From Chelatococcus reniformis (GTDB taxonomy: Bacteria > Pseudomonadota > Alphaproteobacteria > Rhizobiales > Beijerinckiaceae), in the NCBI RefSeq assembly GCF_014640075.1, contig NZ_BMGG01000002.1, positions 620,001-684,000 on the forward strand: a DNA stretch of 64,000 nucleotides. The letters are read 5' to 3'. The notes beneath the pieces are model-generated. The model was not told the DNA's origin, searched no databases, and saw only the letters and a program-made list of their open reading frames with translations. Of the stretch, positions 1-9,293 are shown in pieces. The translations under genes were made by a program, and so were the position numbers. Position 1 is the first letter of the stretch. Each line of letters opens with the position of its first letter.

Positions 1-870
1 GATCGGCGGCGTGCCTGCCTCGAAGCGGTGCGGCGGAGCATTGTAGGTCACCCGGTCTCGGGTCACCGTCTCGATCATCTCGCCGCCGCCATTGAAGGGC
101 GGCATGACCTCGAGCCACTGCTTCTTGCCATACAGCACGCCGATGCCCGTGGGACCGTACACCTTGTGGCCGGTGAAGACGTAGAAGTCGGCGTCGATGT
201 CCCGCACGTCGGGCGCCAGGTGGACAGCGCCCTGGCTGCCGTCGACGAGCACCGGGATGCCGCGCGCGTGCGCGATGCGCACGATGTCCTTCACCGGCGA
301 GACCGTGCCCAGAACGTTCGACATGTGGGTGAGCGCCACGATCTTGGTGCGCTCCGTGAGCAGCGCCTCGAAGGCGTCGATTAGCAGGTTGCCTTCATCG
401 TCCACCGGAATCCACTTGATCACCGCGCCCTTGCGCTCGCGGTGGAAGTGCCACGGCACGATGTTGGAGTGATGCTCCATGATCGAGACGACGATCTCGT
501 CCCCCTCGCCGATCGCCATGCGGCCGAACGAGTCGGCCACCAGGTTGATGGCCTCGGTGGCCGAGCGGGTGAAGATGATCTCGTCGGTCGAGGCAGCATT
601 GAGGAACGCACGGACCGCTTCGCGGCCGTCCTCGTAGGCCTCGGTCGCGGCATTGGCCATGTAATGCAGGCCGCGATGGACGTTGGAGTAGCCGGTCTCC
701 ATCGTCCGCACCATGGCGTCGATGACGGCGCGCGGCTTTTGCGCCGACGCGGCGTTGTCGAGATAGACCAGTGGTTTGCCATAGACCGTCTGCGACAGGA
801 TGGGAAAATCCCGGCGCACGGCGTCCAGGTCATAGGCGCCGGCGGGCGGCACACGGCTCAGTTCGTTCAT
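1..870 (-). CDS. sufS: SufS-type cysteine desulfurase, C-terminus cut by the window edge
   Basis: PLP enzyme that takes sulfur from cysteine and supplies it to the SufBCD scaffold. The reading frame runs open from ATG at 870 to the left edge, giving the first 290 residues of an expected 405-415. It shows the class V aminotransferase pattern: LVYLDNAASAQKP near the N-terminus, MEHHSNIVPWH in the middle, and FTGHKVYGPTGIG carrying the PLP lysine at about residue 236. The catalytic cysteine and C-terminal domain lie outside the window, so activity cannot be judged. It is the last visible gene of the SUF operon, 141 bp after sufD, and any sufE/sufA/sufT genes would lie beyond the edge. The group II (SufS) call rests on the motifs and operon position; the other desulfurase in this operon is IscS-like. 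Confidence 0.93.
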   Translation of the reverse strand, partial: MNELSRVPPAGAYDLDAVRRDFPILSQTVYGKPLVYLDNAASAQKPRAVIDAMVRTMETGYSNVHRGLHYMANAATEAYEDGREAVRAFLNAASTDEIIFTRSATEAINLVADSFGRMAIGEGDEIVVSIMEHHSNIVPWHFHRERKGAVIKWIPVDDEGNLLIDAFEALLTERTKIVALTHMSNVLGTVSPVKDIVRIAHARGIPVLVDGSQGAVHLAPDVRDIDADFYVFTGHKVYGPTGIGVLYGKKQWLEVMPPFNGGGEMIETVTRDRVTYNAPPHRFEAGTPPI

Positions 871-1011
871 GGCTCGATGGAGCGGCTTGCCGCCGCCCTC
901 CCTGGAGCATACCCGGTCCAACCGGATCGCCATGCTCCGCTTCGCGTTGATCGGGCGCCGTCTCGCCAATCGGCCTGGTCCGCCCGATGAAGGGAACGCA
1001 CTCTCGCCGGC

Positions 1012-2327
1012 TCAGCGGCGCTCGCTCAGCCAGGTTGCGGCAAGGCCCGCCAGCGCGTCGCGCACATCGTCGCGCACCACGAACTCCAGCGGCTCGCCCA
1101 GGAACGCCTCGACCATCAGCGCCTCCGCTTCCGGACGCGGCAGGCCGCGCGCCATGAGGTAGAACAGCAGGTCATCGTCGAGCGCACCGCAGGTGGCGCC
1201 GTGCGCGCACTGGACGTCGTCGGCAAAGATCTCCAGCTCGGGCTTGTTGTTCATGGTGCCGCCCTCGGAGAGCAGCAGCGCGGCCGACATCATGCGCCCA
1301 TCCGATTTCTGGGCATGCGGGCGCACGATGATCTTGCCCTGAAAAACCCCGACCGCCTCGTCGTCAACGACGGTCTTGAACAGCTCGCGGCTGGTACAAT
1401 GGGGCACTGCGTGATCGAGCAGCAGCGTGGTATCGGCGTGCTGGCGGCCGCGGAGCATGGTGGCACCGCCGAGCGCAATGGTCGCGTTCTCGCCGGCGCA
1501 GCCCAGGAAGATCTGGTGGCGGGCCACGCTCGCGCCTTTGGTCAGCGCGAACGACTTGAAGTCGGTGCCGGCGCCCAGCGCCACGGTCAGAGTCGAGACG
1601 GCGAGCGCCCCAAGCCCTTCGTCGTTGACGCGCACGTGCGAAACGCGGGCCGCGGCGCCGGCAACGATCTCGACCGCGCTATTGACCTGGTAGGCGAGCC
1701 CGTCCGGCCCCTGGTGCGTCTCGACGAGGTCGAGCTCCGCCCCGTCGTCCACCACGATGAACAGGCGCGGCGACGTCGCGAACGACTGGGCGGCGCCGTT
1801 GACGAAGCGCAGCTCCAGGCGCGCGGCACCGGCCTCACGCCGCACGTGAACGATAGCGCCGTCGGCCATGAACGCCGTGTTGAGCGCCAGCGCCGTGTTG
1901 CCGCGGGCGATCTCCAGGCCGGCCATTCTGGCGGTCAGCGGATGGCCGCTCGCCAGCGCATCGGCCAGCGGCACGATCTCGATGCCGGCGAGGTCGGAGG
2001 GCGCCGCAACGAGATGGCCGTTGGCGAAGGTCAGCTGCGGGGTGGCGAGATCGCCCAGGGGCGGCGCCTGCCCGAGCAGGCGTGCCGCAGCCTCGCCTTC
2101 CGGCTTCAGCGCCAAGGGTGGGGCGTCGCGCATGAAGGCGCGCAGGTCGGTATATTTCCACTCTTCGATGCGCCGATGCGGCAGCCCGCTGGCCGTGAAG
2201 AGGGCGAAGGCCTCGTCGCGCAGCCGCTTAACGACGCCGTCGCCCGGCAGCACCGGCCGCACGTGCGAGAAACGCTCGATCAGTTCCGTTTCGGCCGCGG
2301 TCCGGATGATGCTGAGTTCGGCGGTCA

Positions 2328-2328
<1 letters not shown>
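1012..2328 (-). CDS. sufD: Fe-S cluster assembly protein SufD
   Basis: SufD pairs with SufB and the SufC ATPase in the cytosolic scaffold that builds iron-sulfur clusters. The 438-residue product has the right-handed beta-helix SufBD core in its second half. The motif ELEIFADDVQCAHGATCGA near residue 350-370 holds the conserved histidine (His360 in E. coli) implicated in assembly, and the end resembles other SufD C-termini (EALMVEAFLGEPLEFV). The ATG at 2328 shares one base with the sufC stop (TGATG), so translation is probably coupled. A GTG one codon upstream is an alternative start. Order and strand fit a single sufBCDS transcript. Confidence 0.95.
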
Positions 2329-3077
<749 letters not shown>

Positions 3078-3163
3078 GGTCAGATCCGGTTGTTCGCCAT
3101 CCCGCGCTCGGCGCAGCGCAGGGCTGCCGCGGGACGATGTATCGTTGTGGTGACGCGATGGCA

Positions 3164-3180
3164 GGCGGCCTCAGGCCGCC
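3164..3180. other. hairpin in the sufB-sufC gap
   Basis: A perfect 7-bp stem, GGCGGCC and GGCCGCC around a TCA loop, follows the sufB stop by about 7 bases. There is no T-run, so full termination is unlikely. It could protect the sufB 3' end or lower sufCDS expression relative to sufB. Role inferred only. Confidence 0.4.
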
Positions 3181-3186
3181 GACGGC

Positions 3187-4656
3187 TCAGCCGACGCTGC
3201 CTTCGAGCGAGATCGAGATCAGCTTCTGCGCCTCGACCGCGAATTCCATGGGCAGCTGCTGCAACACGTCCTTGACGAAGCCGTTGACGATCAGCGCCAC
3301 CGCCTCCTCGGAGGAAAGCCCCCGCTGCAGGCAGTAGAACATCTGGTCGTCGGAGATTTTCGACGTCGTCGCCTCGTGCTCGAAGACCGCCGAGGCGTTC
3401 TTCGATTCGATGTAGGGCACCGTATGGGCCCCGCAGCCGTCGCCGATGAGCAGGCTGTCGCAATTGGTGAAGTTGCGCGCTCCCGAGGCCTTGCGGTGAG
3501 CCGAGACCAAGCCCCGGTAAGTGTTGTCCGAGCGGCCGGCTGCAATGCCCTTGGAGATGATGCGGCTCGCCGTGTTCTTGCCGAGGTGGATCATCTTGGT
3601 GCCGCTGTCGACCTGCTGGCGGCCGTTGGAGATGGCGATCGAGTAGAACTCGCCGCTGCTGCCGTCGCCGCGCAGGATGCAGGATGGATATTTCCAGGTG
3701 ATGGCCGAGCCGGTCTCCACCTGCGTCCAGGAGATCTTCGAGCGCGCCCCGCGACAATCGCCGCGCTTGGTGACGAAGTTGAAGATGCCGCCCCTGCCCT
3801 GGGCGTCGCCCGGATACCAGTTCTGGACCGTCGAGTATTTGATCTCGGCGTCATCGAGCGCGATCAGCTCGACCACGGCGGCGTGCAGCTGGTTCTCGTC
3901 GCGCTGGGGCGCCGTACAGCCTTCCAGGTAGCTGACGTAGGACCCCTTGTCGGCAATGATCAGCGTGCGCTCGAACTGGCCCGTGTTGCGCTCATTGATG
4001 CGGAAGTAGGTCGACAGCTCCATCGGGCAGCGCACGCCAGGCGGCACGTAGACGAACGAGCCGTCGGTGAACACCGCCGAGTTCAATGTGGCGAAGAAAT
4101 TGTCGGTGACCGGAACGACGGAGCCCAGGTATTTCTTGACGAGCTCCGGATGCTCGCGGATCGCCTCCGAGATCGGGCAGAAGATGACGCCGGCCTTGGC
4201 CAGCTCCGCCTTGAAGGTGGTCGCCACCGAGACCGAATCGAAGACCGCGTCGACGGCGACGCGCGACGTCTTGACGCCGGCCAGGATCTCCTGCTCGCGC
4301 AGCGGGATGCCGAGCTTCTCGTACGTCTTGAGGATCTCCGGGTCGACGTCGTCGAGGGTCTCGGGCCCGGCAAGCCGCTTGGGCGCCGCATAGTAGTAGG
4401 CGTCCTGGTAGTCGATCGGGGGATAGTCGACCCGCGCCCATTTGGGCTCGCGCATGGTCAGCCAGCGCTGATAAGCGTCGAGGCGCCACTCGGTCATCCA
4501 GGCGGGCTCGCCTTTCTTGGCGGAAATGAAGCGGACGATCTCCTCCGACAGGCCCTTGGGAGCCTTGTCCGTCTCGATGATCGTCTCGAAACCGTACTTG
4601 TACTGATCGACGTCGATCGCTTTGACGCGCTCGACCGTTTCCTGCACAGCAGGCAT
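3187..4656 (-). CDS. sufB: Fe-S cluster assembly scaffold SufB
   Basis: Core scaffold of SUF assembly; it receives persulfide sulfur and carries the nascent cluster together with SufD and SufC. The 489-residue length is standard. The C-terminal beta-helix contains [18 protein letters not shown], holding the cysteine equivalent to E. coli Cys405, and [14 protein letters not shown], holding the conserved glutamate. The middle ([17 protein letters not shown]) is also typical. The start fits the N-terminus [22 protein letters not shown] seen in alphaproteobacterial SufB only in part, but ATG at 4656 is preceded by GAGAGGAGGG, a strong ribosome site. It lies 84 bp after the IscS-like desulfurase, same strand. 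Confidence 0.97.
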   Translation of the reverse strand: MPAVQETVERVKAIDVDQYKYGFETIIETDKAPKGLSEEIVRFISAKKGEPAWMTEWRLDAYQRWLTMREPKWARVDYPPIDYQDAYYYAAPKRLAGPETLDDVDPEILKTYEKLGIPLREQEILAGVKTSRVAVDAVFDSVSVATTFKAELAKAGVIFCPISEAIREHPELVKKYLGSVVPVTDNFFATLNSAVFTDGSFVYVPPGVRCPMELSTYFRINERNTGQFERTLIIADKGSYVSYLEGCTAPQRDENQLHAAVVELIALDDAEIKYSTVQNWYPGDAQGRGGIFNFVTKRGDCRGARSKISWTQVETGSAITWKYPSCILRGDGSSGEFYSIAISNGRQQVDSGTKMIHLGKNTASRIISKGIAAGRSDNTYRGLVSAHRKASGARNFTNCDSLLIGDGCGAHTVPYIESKNASAVFEHEATTSKISDDQMFYCLQRGLSSEEAVALIVNGFVKDVLQQLPMEFAVEAQKLISISLEGSVG

Positions 4657-4740
4657 TCATCCCTCCTCTCACGGCTTCAAGGGCCGTGGATCGGTATACG
4701 CAGGCGGCGGTCCGCTGAGCCCGCAGCCCGACGCCCGGGC

Positions 4741-5916
4741 TCAGGCGGCGCGGCGCGCCCCTGCCCGTCTATGTAAGGTTTCCAGCGCCTTTTCGAAGAC
4801 CTGGCCGAAACGGACGACGTCCGCCATGCTCGACCGCCAGCCCAGGCTGGCCCTGAGCGCCCCTCCCGCGAGCTCCTTGTCGATGCCCATTGCGTCGAGC
4901 ACGTGGGAGCGCTTGATCTTGCCGGACGAGCACGCCGATCCGGAGGACAGAGCGATACCCGCTCTGTCGAAGTGCATCAACAGTGTTTCCGCCGTCAGGC
5001 CACGCACCGCGAAGGCGCTGGTGTTGGCGACGCGTTCCGCCTGCCCGCCGAAGATGACCGCGTCCGGCGCCAGGCGCCTGACCACGTCCTCCAGCTGGCC
5101 ACGCAGTGCTGCGAGCCGGGGCTGCTCGGCCGCAAGGTCGGCCGCCGCTGCGGCGGCCGCCGCGCCGAAGCCTGCAATGCCGGGCCCGTTATGGGTGCCG
5201 GCACGGTGGCCGCGCTCCTGCCCTCCGCCCCGCAGCAGCGCCTGCGCCAGCCGCACGCGGTCGCCGGCCAGCACGATGGCGCCGACGCCCTGCGGTCCGC
5301 CGAGCTTGTGGGCCGACAGAAAGAGCGCGTCGATGCCCAGGTCGGCCATGGCGAGCGGCAGCTTGCCCGCCGCCTGCACGGCGTCGGCGACCACGAGCCC
5401 GCCGCGAGCGTGCACGAGCTCGGCAGCGGCGCGAATGGGCTGCACCACGCCGGTCTCGTTGTTGACCACCTGCAGCGCGACGAGCGCCGGCCCCTCGTCT
5501 GTCAGCGCCGTGTCGAGCCAAGCCAGATCGGCAACGCCATGCGCATCGACCGGGATCAGCCGGGCGCCGGTCGGCCCGAAGCCGTGGCCTTCGCGCACGC
5601 ATGCGTGCTCGGTGGACAGCACGAAGAGGCGGTCGAAGGCTGGGCCCGGCGCCGTCGCGACCAGCGTGCCCGGGCTGAGCAGCGTATTGGCCGCCTCGGT
5701 GCCGCCACTGGTGAAGACCACGTCCTGCGGCCGCGCGCCGGCCAGCTCCGCGACCTGCTCTCGCGCCGCCTCGACCGACGCCCGCGCCGCGCGCCCTTCG
5801 CCGTGAACGGACGAGGGGTTGCCGCCACGGGCCAATGCCTGGGCGATTGCCGTGATGACCACGGGGCGCACGACGGACGTCGCGTTGTAGTCCAGGTATG
5901 TGCGCTCGTCGGCCAT
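4741..5916 (-). CDS. IscS/NifS-like cysteine desulfurase, first gene of the SUF operon
   Basis: PLP-dependent cysteine desulfurase of the IscS/NifS (group I) type, 391 residues. It begins YLDYNATS, holds the PLP lysine in LSAHKLGGPQGVG near residue 204, and has the flexible catalytic loop SSGSACSSGKIKRSHVL near residue 325-340 with the persulfide cysteine. I start it at the ATG at 5916 because homologues begin just before YLDYNA; an in-frame ATG 12 codons upstream would add only an atypical tail. It is the promoter-proximal gene of the operon, and many Alphaproteobacteria carry a desulfurase here in addition to sufS. Which of the two feeds SufBCD cannot be told from sequence. Confidence 0.92.
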   Translation of the reverse strand: MADERTYLDYNATSVVRPVVITAIAQALARGGNPSSVHGEGRAARASVEAAREQVAELAGARPQDVVFTSGGTEAANTLLSPGTLVATAPGPAFDRLFVLSTEHACVREGHGFGPTGARLIPVDAHGVADLAWLDTALTDEGPALVALQVVNNETGVVQPIRAAAELVHARGGLVVADAVQAAGKLPLAMADLGIDALFLSAHKLGGPQGVGAIVLAGDRVRLAQALLRGGGQERGHRAGTHNGPGIAGFGAAAAAAAADLAAEQPRLAALRGQLEDVVRRLAPDAVIFGGQAERVANTSAFAVRGLTAETLLMHFDRAGIALSSGSACSSGKIKRSHVLDAMGIDKELAGGALRASLGWRSSMADVVRFGQVFEKALETLHRRAGARRAA

Positions 5917-6024
5917 CGACCCTGTCAACCTGCTCGCACGCAAACCTTGCAATCGCCCCCTGCGACCGTGCTAAACAGCATGCGACTTGCGGGCCAAGCG
6001 CCCGGCAACCCGATAATTTAATGC

Positions 6025-6043
6025 GCTTAGAACGGTTCTAAGC
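6025..6043. promoter_or_regulatory. Irr/ICE-type iron-responsive box
   Basis: GCTTAGAACGGTTCTAAGC is a perfect 19-bp palindrome (odd centre G). Its core TTAGAA-NNN-TTCTAA matches the iron control element bound by Irr in Hyphomicrobiales, as I recall that motif. It lies 109 bp upstream of the first SUF gene and 87 bp upstream of the divergent hydrolase, where a repressor or activator could serve either. An adjacent AT-rich stretch (6014-6022) may hold a -10 element for the SUF side. The assignment to Irr is by motif likeness only. Confidence 0.7.
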
Positions 6044-6129
6044 CCTATTTGACGTCCGAACAGGACCCGAGTCAAGGCACCCTCGATGCCGGCCCGGGCT
6101 CGCAGGCGTCGCACCAGCAAGGCTCCAGG

Positions 6130-6792
6130 ATGCCCGAAGTCATTTTCGCCGGTCCCGCAGGACGTATCGAGGGGCGCTACCACCCGTCGAAGCGCAAGGG
6201 TGCGCCCATCGCGGTCATCCTTCATCCACACCCGCAGTTCGGCGGGACGATGAACAACCAGATCGTCTATAACCTCTACTACGCCTACGTAAATCGCGGC
6301 TTCTCTGTGCTGCGCTTCAACTTCCGCGGTGTCGGCCGCAGCCAGGGCGCCTTCGACCACGGCGTCGGCGAACTGTCCGATGCGGCTGCGGCCCTCGACT
6401 GGGTGCAGTCGGTCAACCCCGAAGCGCGCACCTGCTGGATCGCCGGCATTTCGTTCGGCGCCTGGATCGGCATGCAGCTACTCATGCGGCGGCCTGAGAT
6501 CGAGGGCTTCGTCTCGATCGCCGCCATGGCGAATCGCTATGACTTCTCTTTCCTCGCCCCCTGCCCCTCGTCCGGCCTGTTCGTGCACGGCTCGGAGGAC
6601 CGTGTCGCACCGGTGAAGGACGTCGTCGCCGTCATCGAGAAGGTCAAGACCCAGAAGGGGATCCAGATCGAGCACGCAGTCGTCGAGGGCGCCAACCACT
6701 TCTTCGACGGCAAGGTCGACGACCTGATGGCCACGGTGAACGTGTATCTCGACCGGCGTCTGGGCCCGGCCGCGGCGGAGACCGCCGCCTGA
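6130..6792 (+). CDS. alpha/beta hydrolase of the family linked to SUF operons
   Basis: Cytosolic alpha/beta hydrolase of 220 residues. The nucleophile elbow is GISFGAW near residue 110, the likely acid is in HGSEDRVAP, and the likely catalytic histidine is in EGANHFFDGK, giving a Ser-Asp-His triad. The oxyanion region HPHPQFGGTMNN is typical of a conserved alphaproteobacterial family of unknown substrate. I chose ATG at 6130 (PEVIFAGPAGRIEGRY), the usual start of this family; upstream in-frame codons would run through the divergent promoter. It is transcribed away from the SUF operon and shares its control region, so co-regulation by iron is possible. No membrane segment or signal peptide. 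Confidence 0.85.
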   Translation: MPEVIFAGPAGRIEGRYHPSKRKGAPIAVILHPHPQFGGTMNNQIVYNLYYAYVNRGFSVLRFNFRGVGRSQGAFDHGVGELSDAAAALDWVQSVNPEARTCWIAGISFGAWIGMQLLMRRPEIEGFVSIAAMANRYDFSFLAPCPSSGLFVHGSEDRVAPVKDVVAVIEKVKTQKGIQIEHAVVEGANHFFDGKVDDLMATVNVYLDRRLGPAAAETAA

Positions 6793-6810
6793 GGCGAGCC
6801 GCAACGCGCC

Positions 6811-7914
6811 TTACGGGCTCGCCAACACGCCACCCGTCGTGGGCTCCTTGACCCCGGTCGTAGTCGGGAACGTCAGTGCCAGCCCCTCCAGGCTCCGCAC
6901 GGCCAGGAACCCGAAGGCCTGTGCCTCCAGGAACGCCGCCGACCAGCCAAGGCCGTCGGCGGTGATCATGTCGGCCCGCAGGTGATAGCTGAGCAGGCGC
7001 AGCAGCTCGCCGTTCTTGGTGCCGCCGCCCGCCACAACCCAGCGCTGCGGCGTGTCATGCGCGAAGTCCAGCGCCCGGGCGACCGAGCGGGCCGTGAACG
7101 CCGTCAGCGTCGCCGCCCCGTTCTCAACCGACAGGTGTCCCACCATGCGATGCGAGAACCAGTTGCGATCGAGCGACTTGGGGGGCAGGCGCTGAAAGAA
7201 CGGATGCACGAGCAGCCAGGCGAGCAGTGGCTCGTCCGGCCGCCCGCGGGCCGCCGTGCGGCCGCCGTCGTCGAGCGGATGGCCGGTCCGGTCGCGCATC
7301 CAATCGTCGATCAGCGCGTTGCCCGGGCCGGTGTCGAAGGCCAGCAGCGATCCATCGGCGCCGATGAAGGTGACATTGGCGACGCCGCCCAGGTTGAGGA
7401 TGGCCACGGGCAGCTCGAGCCCGGCATACTGGGCGAGCGCACCGTGAAAGGGCGGCACCATCGGGGCGCCCTGGCCGCCCGCGTCCATATCCGCGCCGCG
7501 CATATCGTAAACCACGGGAATCTTGAGCCGCCGGGCGAGCGCCCTGCCGTCTCCGAGTTGGACCGTGATGCGCGCCTCGGGCCGGTGCAGCACCGTCTGG
7601 CCATGGAAGCCGACGACGTCGATGCTGTCCCGCGACAGGCCATGATCGGCGAGAAACGCTTCCACGGCTTCCGCATGGGTTTCCGTGATCAGGGCTTCGG
7701 CCTCGATCAGATTTCCCGGCCGCTCGGTGCGGCTGGAAAGTTGCGCCGCGTCGACGATCGCCTGGCGCAGCACATCGCGTTCGTCGTCGCCGTAGGCGCG
7801 ATAGCCGGTCGGCCCGAGCGACGTGATCGTGCGGCCGTCGGTTTCGATCAGGGCGACGTCGATACCGTCGAGCGACGTGCCGCTCATGAGGCCGATGGCC
7901 CGCTTCACGCCCAT
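6811..7914 (-). CDS. anmK: anhydro-N-acetylmuramic acid kinase
   Basis: Phosphorylates and opens 1,6-anhydro-N-acetylmuramic acid to MurNAc-6-phosphate in peptidoglycan recycling. The 367-residue protein opens with the ATP-binding motif GLMSGTSLDGIDVAL and has GFHGQTVLHRPE, the AnmK-typical LGGVANVTFIG, DTGPGNALIDDWM and the closing GGVLASP. Length agrees with the family. GGAGGA lies 6 bases before the ATG. It is divergent from tyrS across only 74 bp, an arrangement seen in other Alphaproteobacteria, and convergent with the hydrolase gene. Confidence 0.95.
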   Translation of the reverse strand: MGVKRAIGLMSGTSLDGIDVALIETDGRTITSLGPTGYRAYGDDERDVLRQAIVDAAQLSSRTERPGNLIEAEALITETHAEAVEAFLADHGLSRDSIDVVGFHGQTVLHRPEARITVQLGDGRALARRLKIPVVYDMRGADMDAGGQGAPMVPPFHGALAQYAGLELPVAILNLGGVANVTFIGADGSLLAFDTGPGNALIDDWMRDRTGHPLDDGGRTAARGRPDEPLLAWLLVHPFFQRLPPKSLDRNWFSHRMVGHLSVENGAATLTAFTARSVARALDFAHDTPQRWVVAGGGTKNGELLRLLSYHLRADMITADGLGWSAAFLEAQAFGFLAVRSLEGLALTFPTTTGVKEPTTGGVLASP

Positions 7915-7988
7915 TGTGAATCCTCCGTGATCTGACCGGCCAAAGCTGTTACACGGCGCCGGTTAAGAGCAAAGACAAAGAGCAAGCC

Positions 7989-9242
7989 ATGCGTGCCCCC
8001 CAGTCCGACTTCCTTCGCGTTCTGACCGAGCGCGGCTACATCCACCAGTGCTCCGATCTGGAGGGGCTCGACGCTCAGGCGCGCGCTGGCCAGTTGACGG
8101 CCTACGTGGGGTACGACTGCACCGGACCGTCGCTGCACGTCGGCCATCTCATGTCGATCATGATGCTGTACTGGTTCCAGCAGACCGGCCATCGCCCGAT
8201 CACGTTGATGGGCGGCGGCACCACGCGCGTGGGCGACCCGTCGGGCAAGGACGAGAGCCGCAGGATGCTCTCGCTGGCTCAGATCGAGGACAACAAGCTG
8301 AGCCTGCGCACGGTGTTCTCGCGCTTCATCGACTACGGCTCGCCGAGGGGCGCAGCCGTCATGGCCGATAACGCGGAGTGGCTGGCGCCCCTCAACTACA
8401 TCGAGTTCCTGCGCGACGTGGGCCGGCACTTCTCGGTCAACCGCATGCTCAGCTTCGACAGCGTCAAGATGCGCCTCGACCGCGAGCACGAGCTGTCGTT
8501 CCTCGAGTTCAACTACATGATCCTGCAGGCCTACGACTTCGTCGAACTGAACAAGCGCCACGGCTGCGTCTTGCAGATGGGCGGCTCGGACCAGTGGGGC
8601 AACATCGTCAACGGCATCGACCTGGGCCGCCGCATGGGCACGCCACAGCTCTACGCGCTCACCTGCCCGCTGATCACCACCGCGTCCGGGGCGAAGATGG
8701 GCAAGACGGCGGCGGGGGCCGTCTGGCTCAAGGACGAGATGCTGACCCCTTACGAATACTGGCAGTTCTGGCGCAATACCGAGGACGACGACGTGGAACG
8801 CTTCCTCAAGCTGTTCACGACGCTGCCCCTGCCGGAGATCGCCCGTCTGGCCGCCCTCGCCGGCAGCGAGCTCAACGAGGCCAAGAAGGTGCTCGCCACG
8901 GAGGCTACCGCCCTGTTGCACGGGCGGGAGACGGCCGCGGAAGCGGCCGAGACGGCGCGGCGCACGTTTGAGGAAGGGGCGCTGGCCGAGAACTTGCCGA
9001 CCGTGTCGCTGCCGGTCGGCGACCTCGAAAGCGGCCTGGGTGTGCTCATCGCGGCTCGCGCGGTGGGGCTCGTCGCCTCCAACAGCGAGGCGCGCCGGCT
9101 GATCAAGGGTGGCGGGCTCAAGGTCAACGACGTCACCGTGACCGACGAGCGGGCCGTCCTCGGCACCAAGGACAGGACCGTGGAGGGTGTGATCAAGCTG
9201 TCGCTCGGCCGCAAGAAGCACGTGCTGCTCAGGTTCAAATAG
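7989..9242 (+). CDS. tyrS: tyrosyl-tRNA synthetase
   Basis: Class I aminoacyl-tRNA synthetase that charges tRNA-Tyr. The 417-residue product has the HIGH-type motif HVGH near residue 50 ([11 protein letters not shown]), the KMSKS-type loop AKMGKT near residue 236, tyrosine-pocket residues in YMILQAYDF and GGSDQWGN, and a C-terminal S4 RNA-binding domain ([16 protein letters not shown]). The KMGKT variant is normal for bacterial TyrS. The divergent neighbour is anmK and the convergent neighbour is the AsmA-like gene 51 bp away. Confidence 0.97.
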   Translation: MRAPQSDFLRVLTERGYIHQCSDLEGLDAQARAGQLTAYVGYDCTGPSLHVGHLMSIMMLYWFQQTGHRPITLMGGGTTRVGDPSGKDESRRMLSLAQIEDNKLSLRTVFSRFIDYGSPRGAAVMADNAEWLAPLNYIEFLRDVGRHFSVNRMLSFDSVKMRLDREHELSFLEFNYMILQAYDFVELNKRHGCVLQMGGSDQWGNIVNGIDLGRRMGTPQLYALTCPLITTASGAKMGKTAAGAVWLKDEMLTPYEYWQFWRNTEDDDVERFLKLFTTLPLPEIARLAALAGSELNEAKKVLATEATALLHGRETAAEAAETARRTFEEGALAENLPTVSLPVGDLESGLGVLIAARAVGLVASNSEARRLIKGGGLKVNDVTVTDERAVLGTKDRTVEGVIKLSLGRKKHVLLRFK

Positions 9243-9293
9243 TGCCGCTCTGCGCCAACGACGGGGAGCGATCGCCGGATCCGCAGATCCACC

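Noticed and set aside
3376-4776. 466-codon plus-strand frame opposite sufB
   Set aside because: Antisense shadow of a fully conserved sufB.
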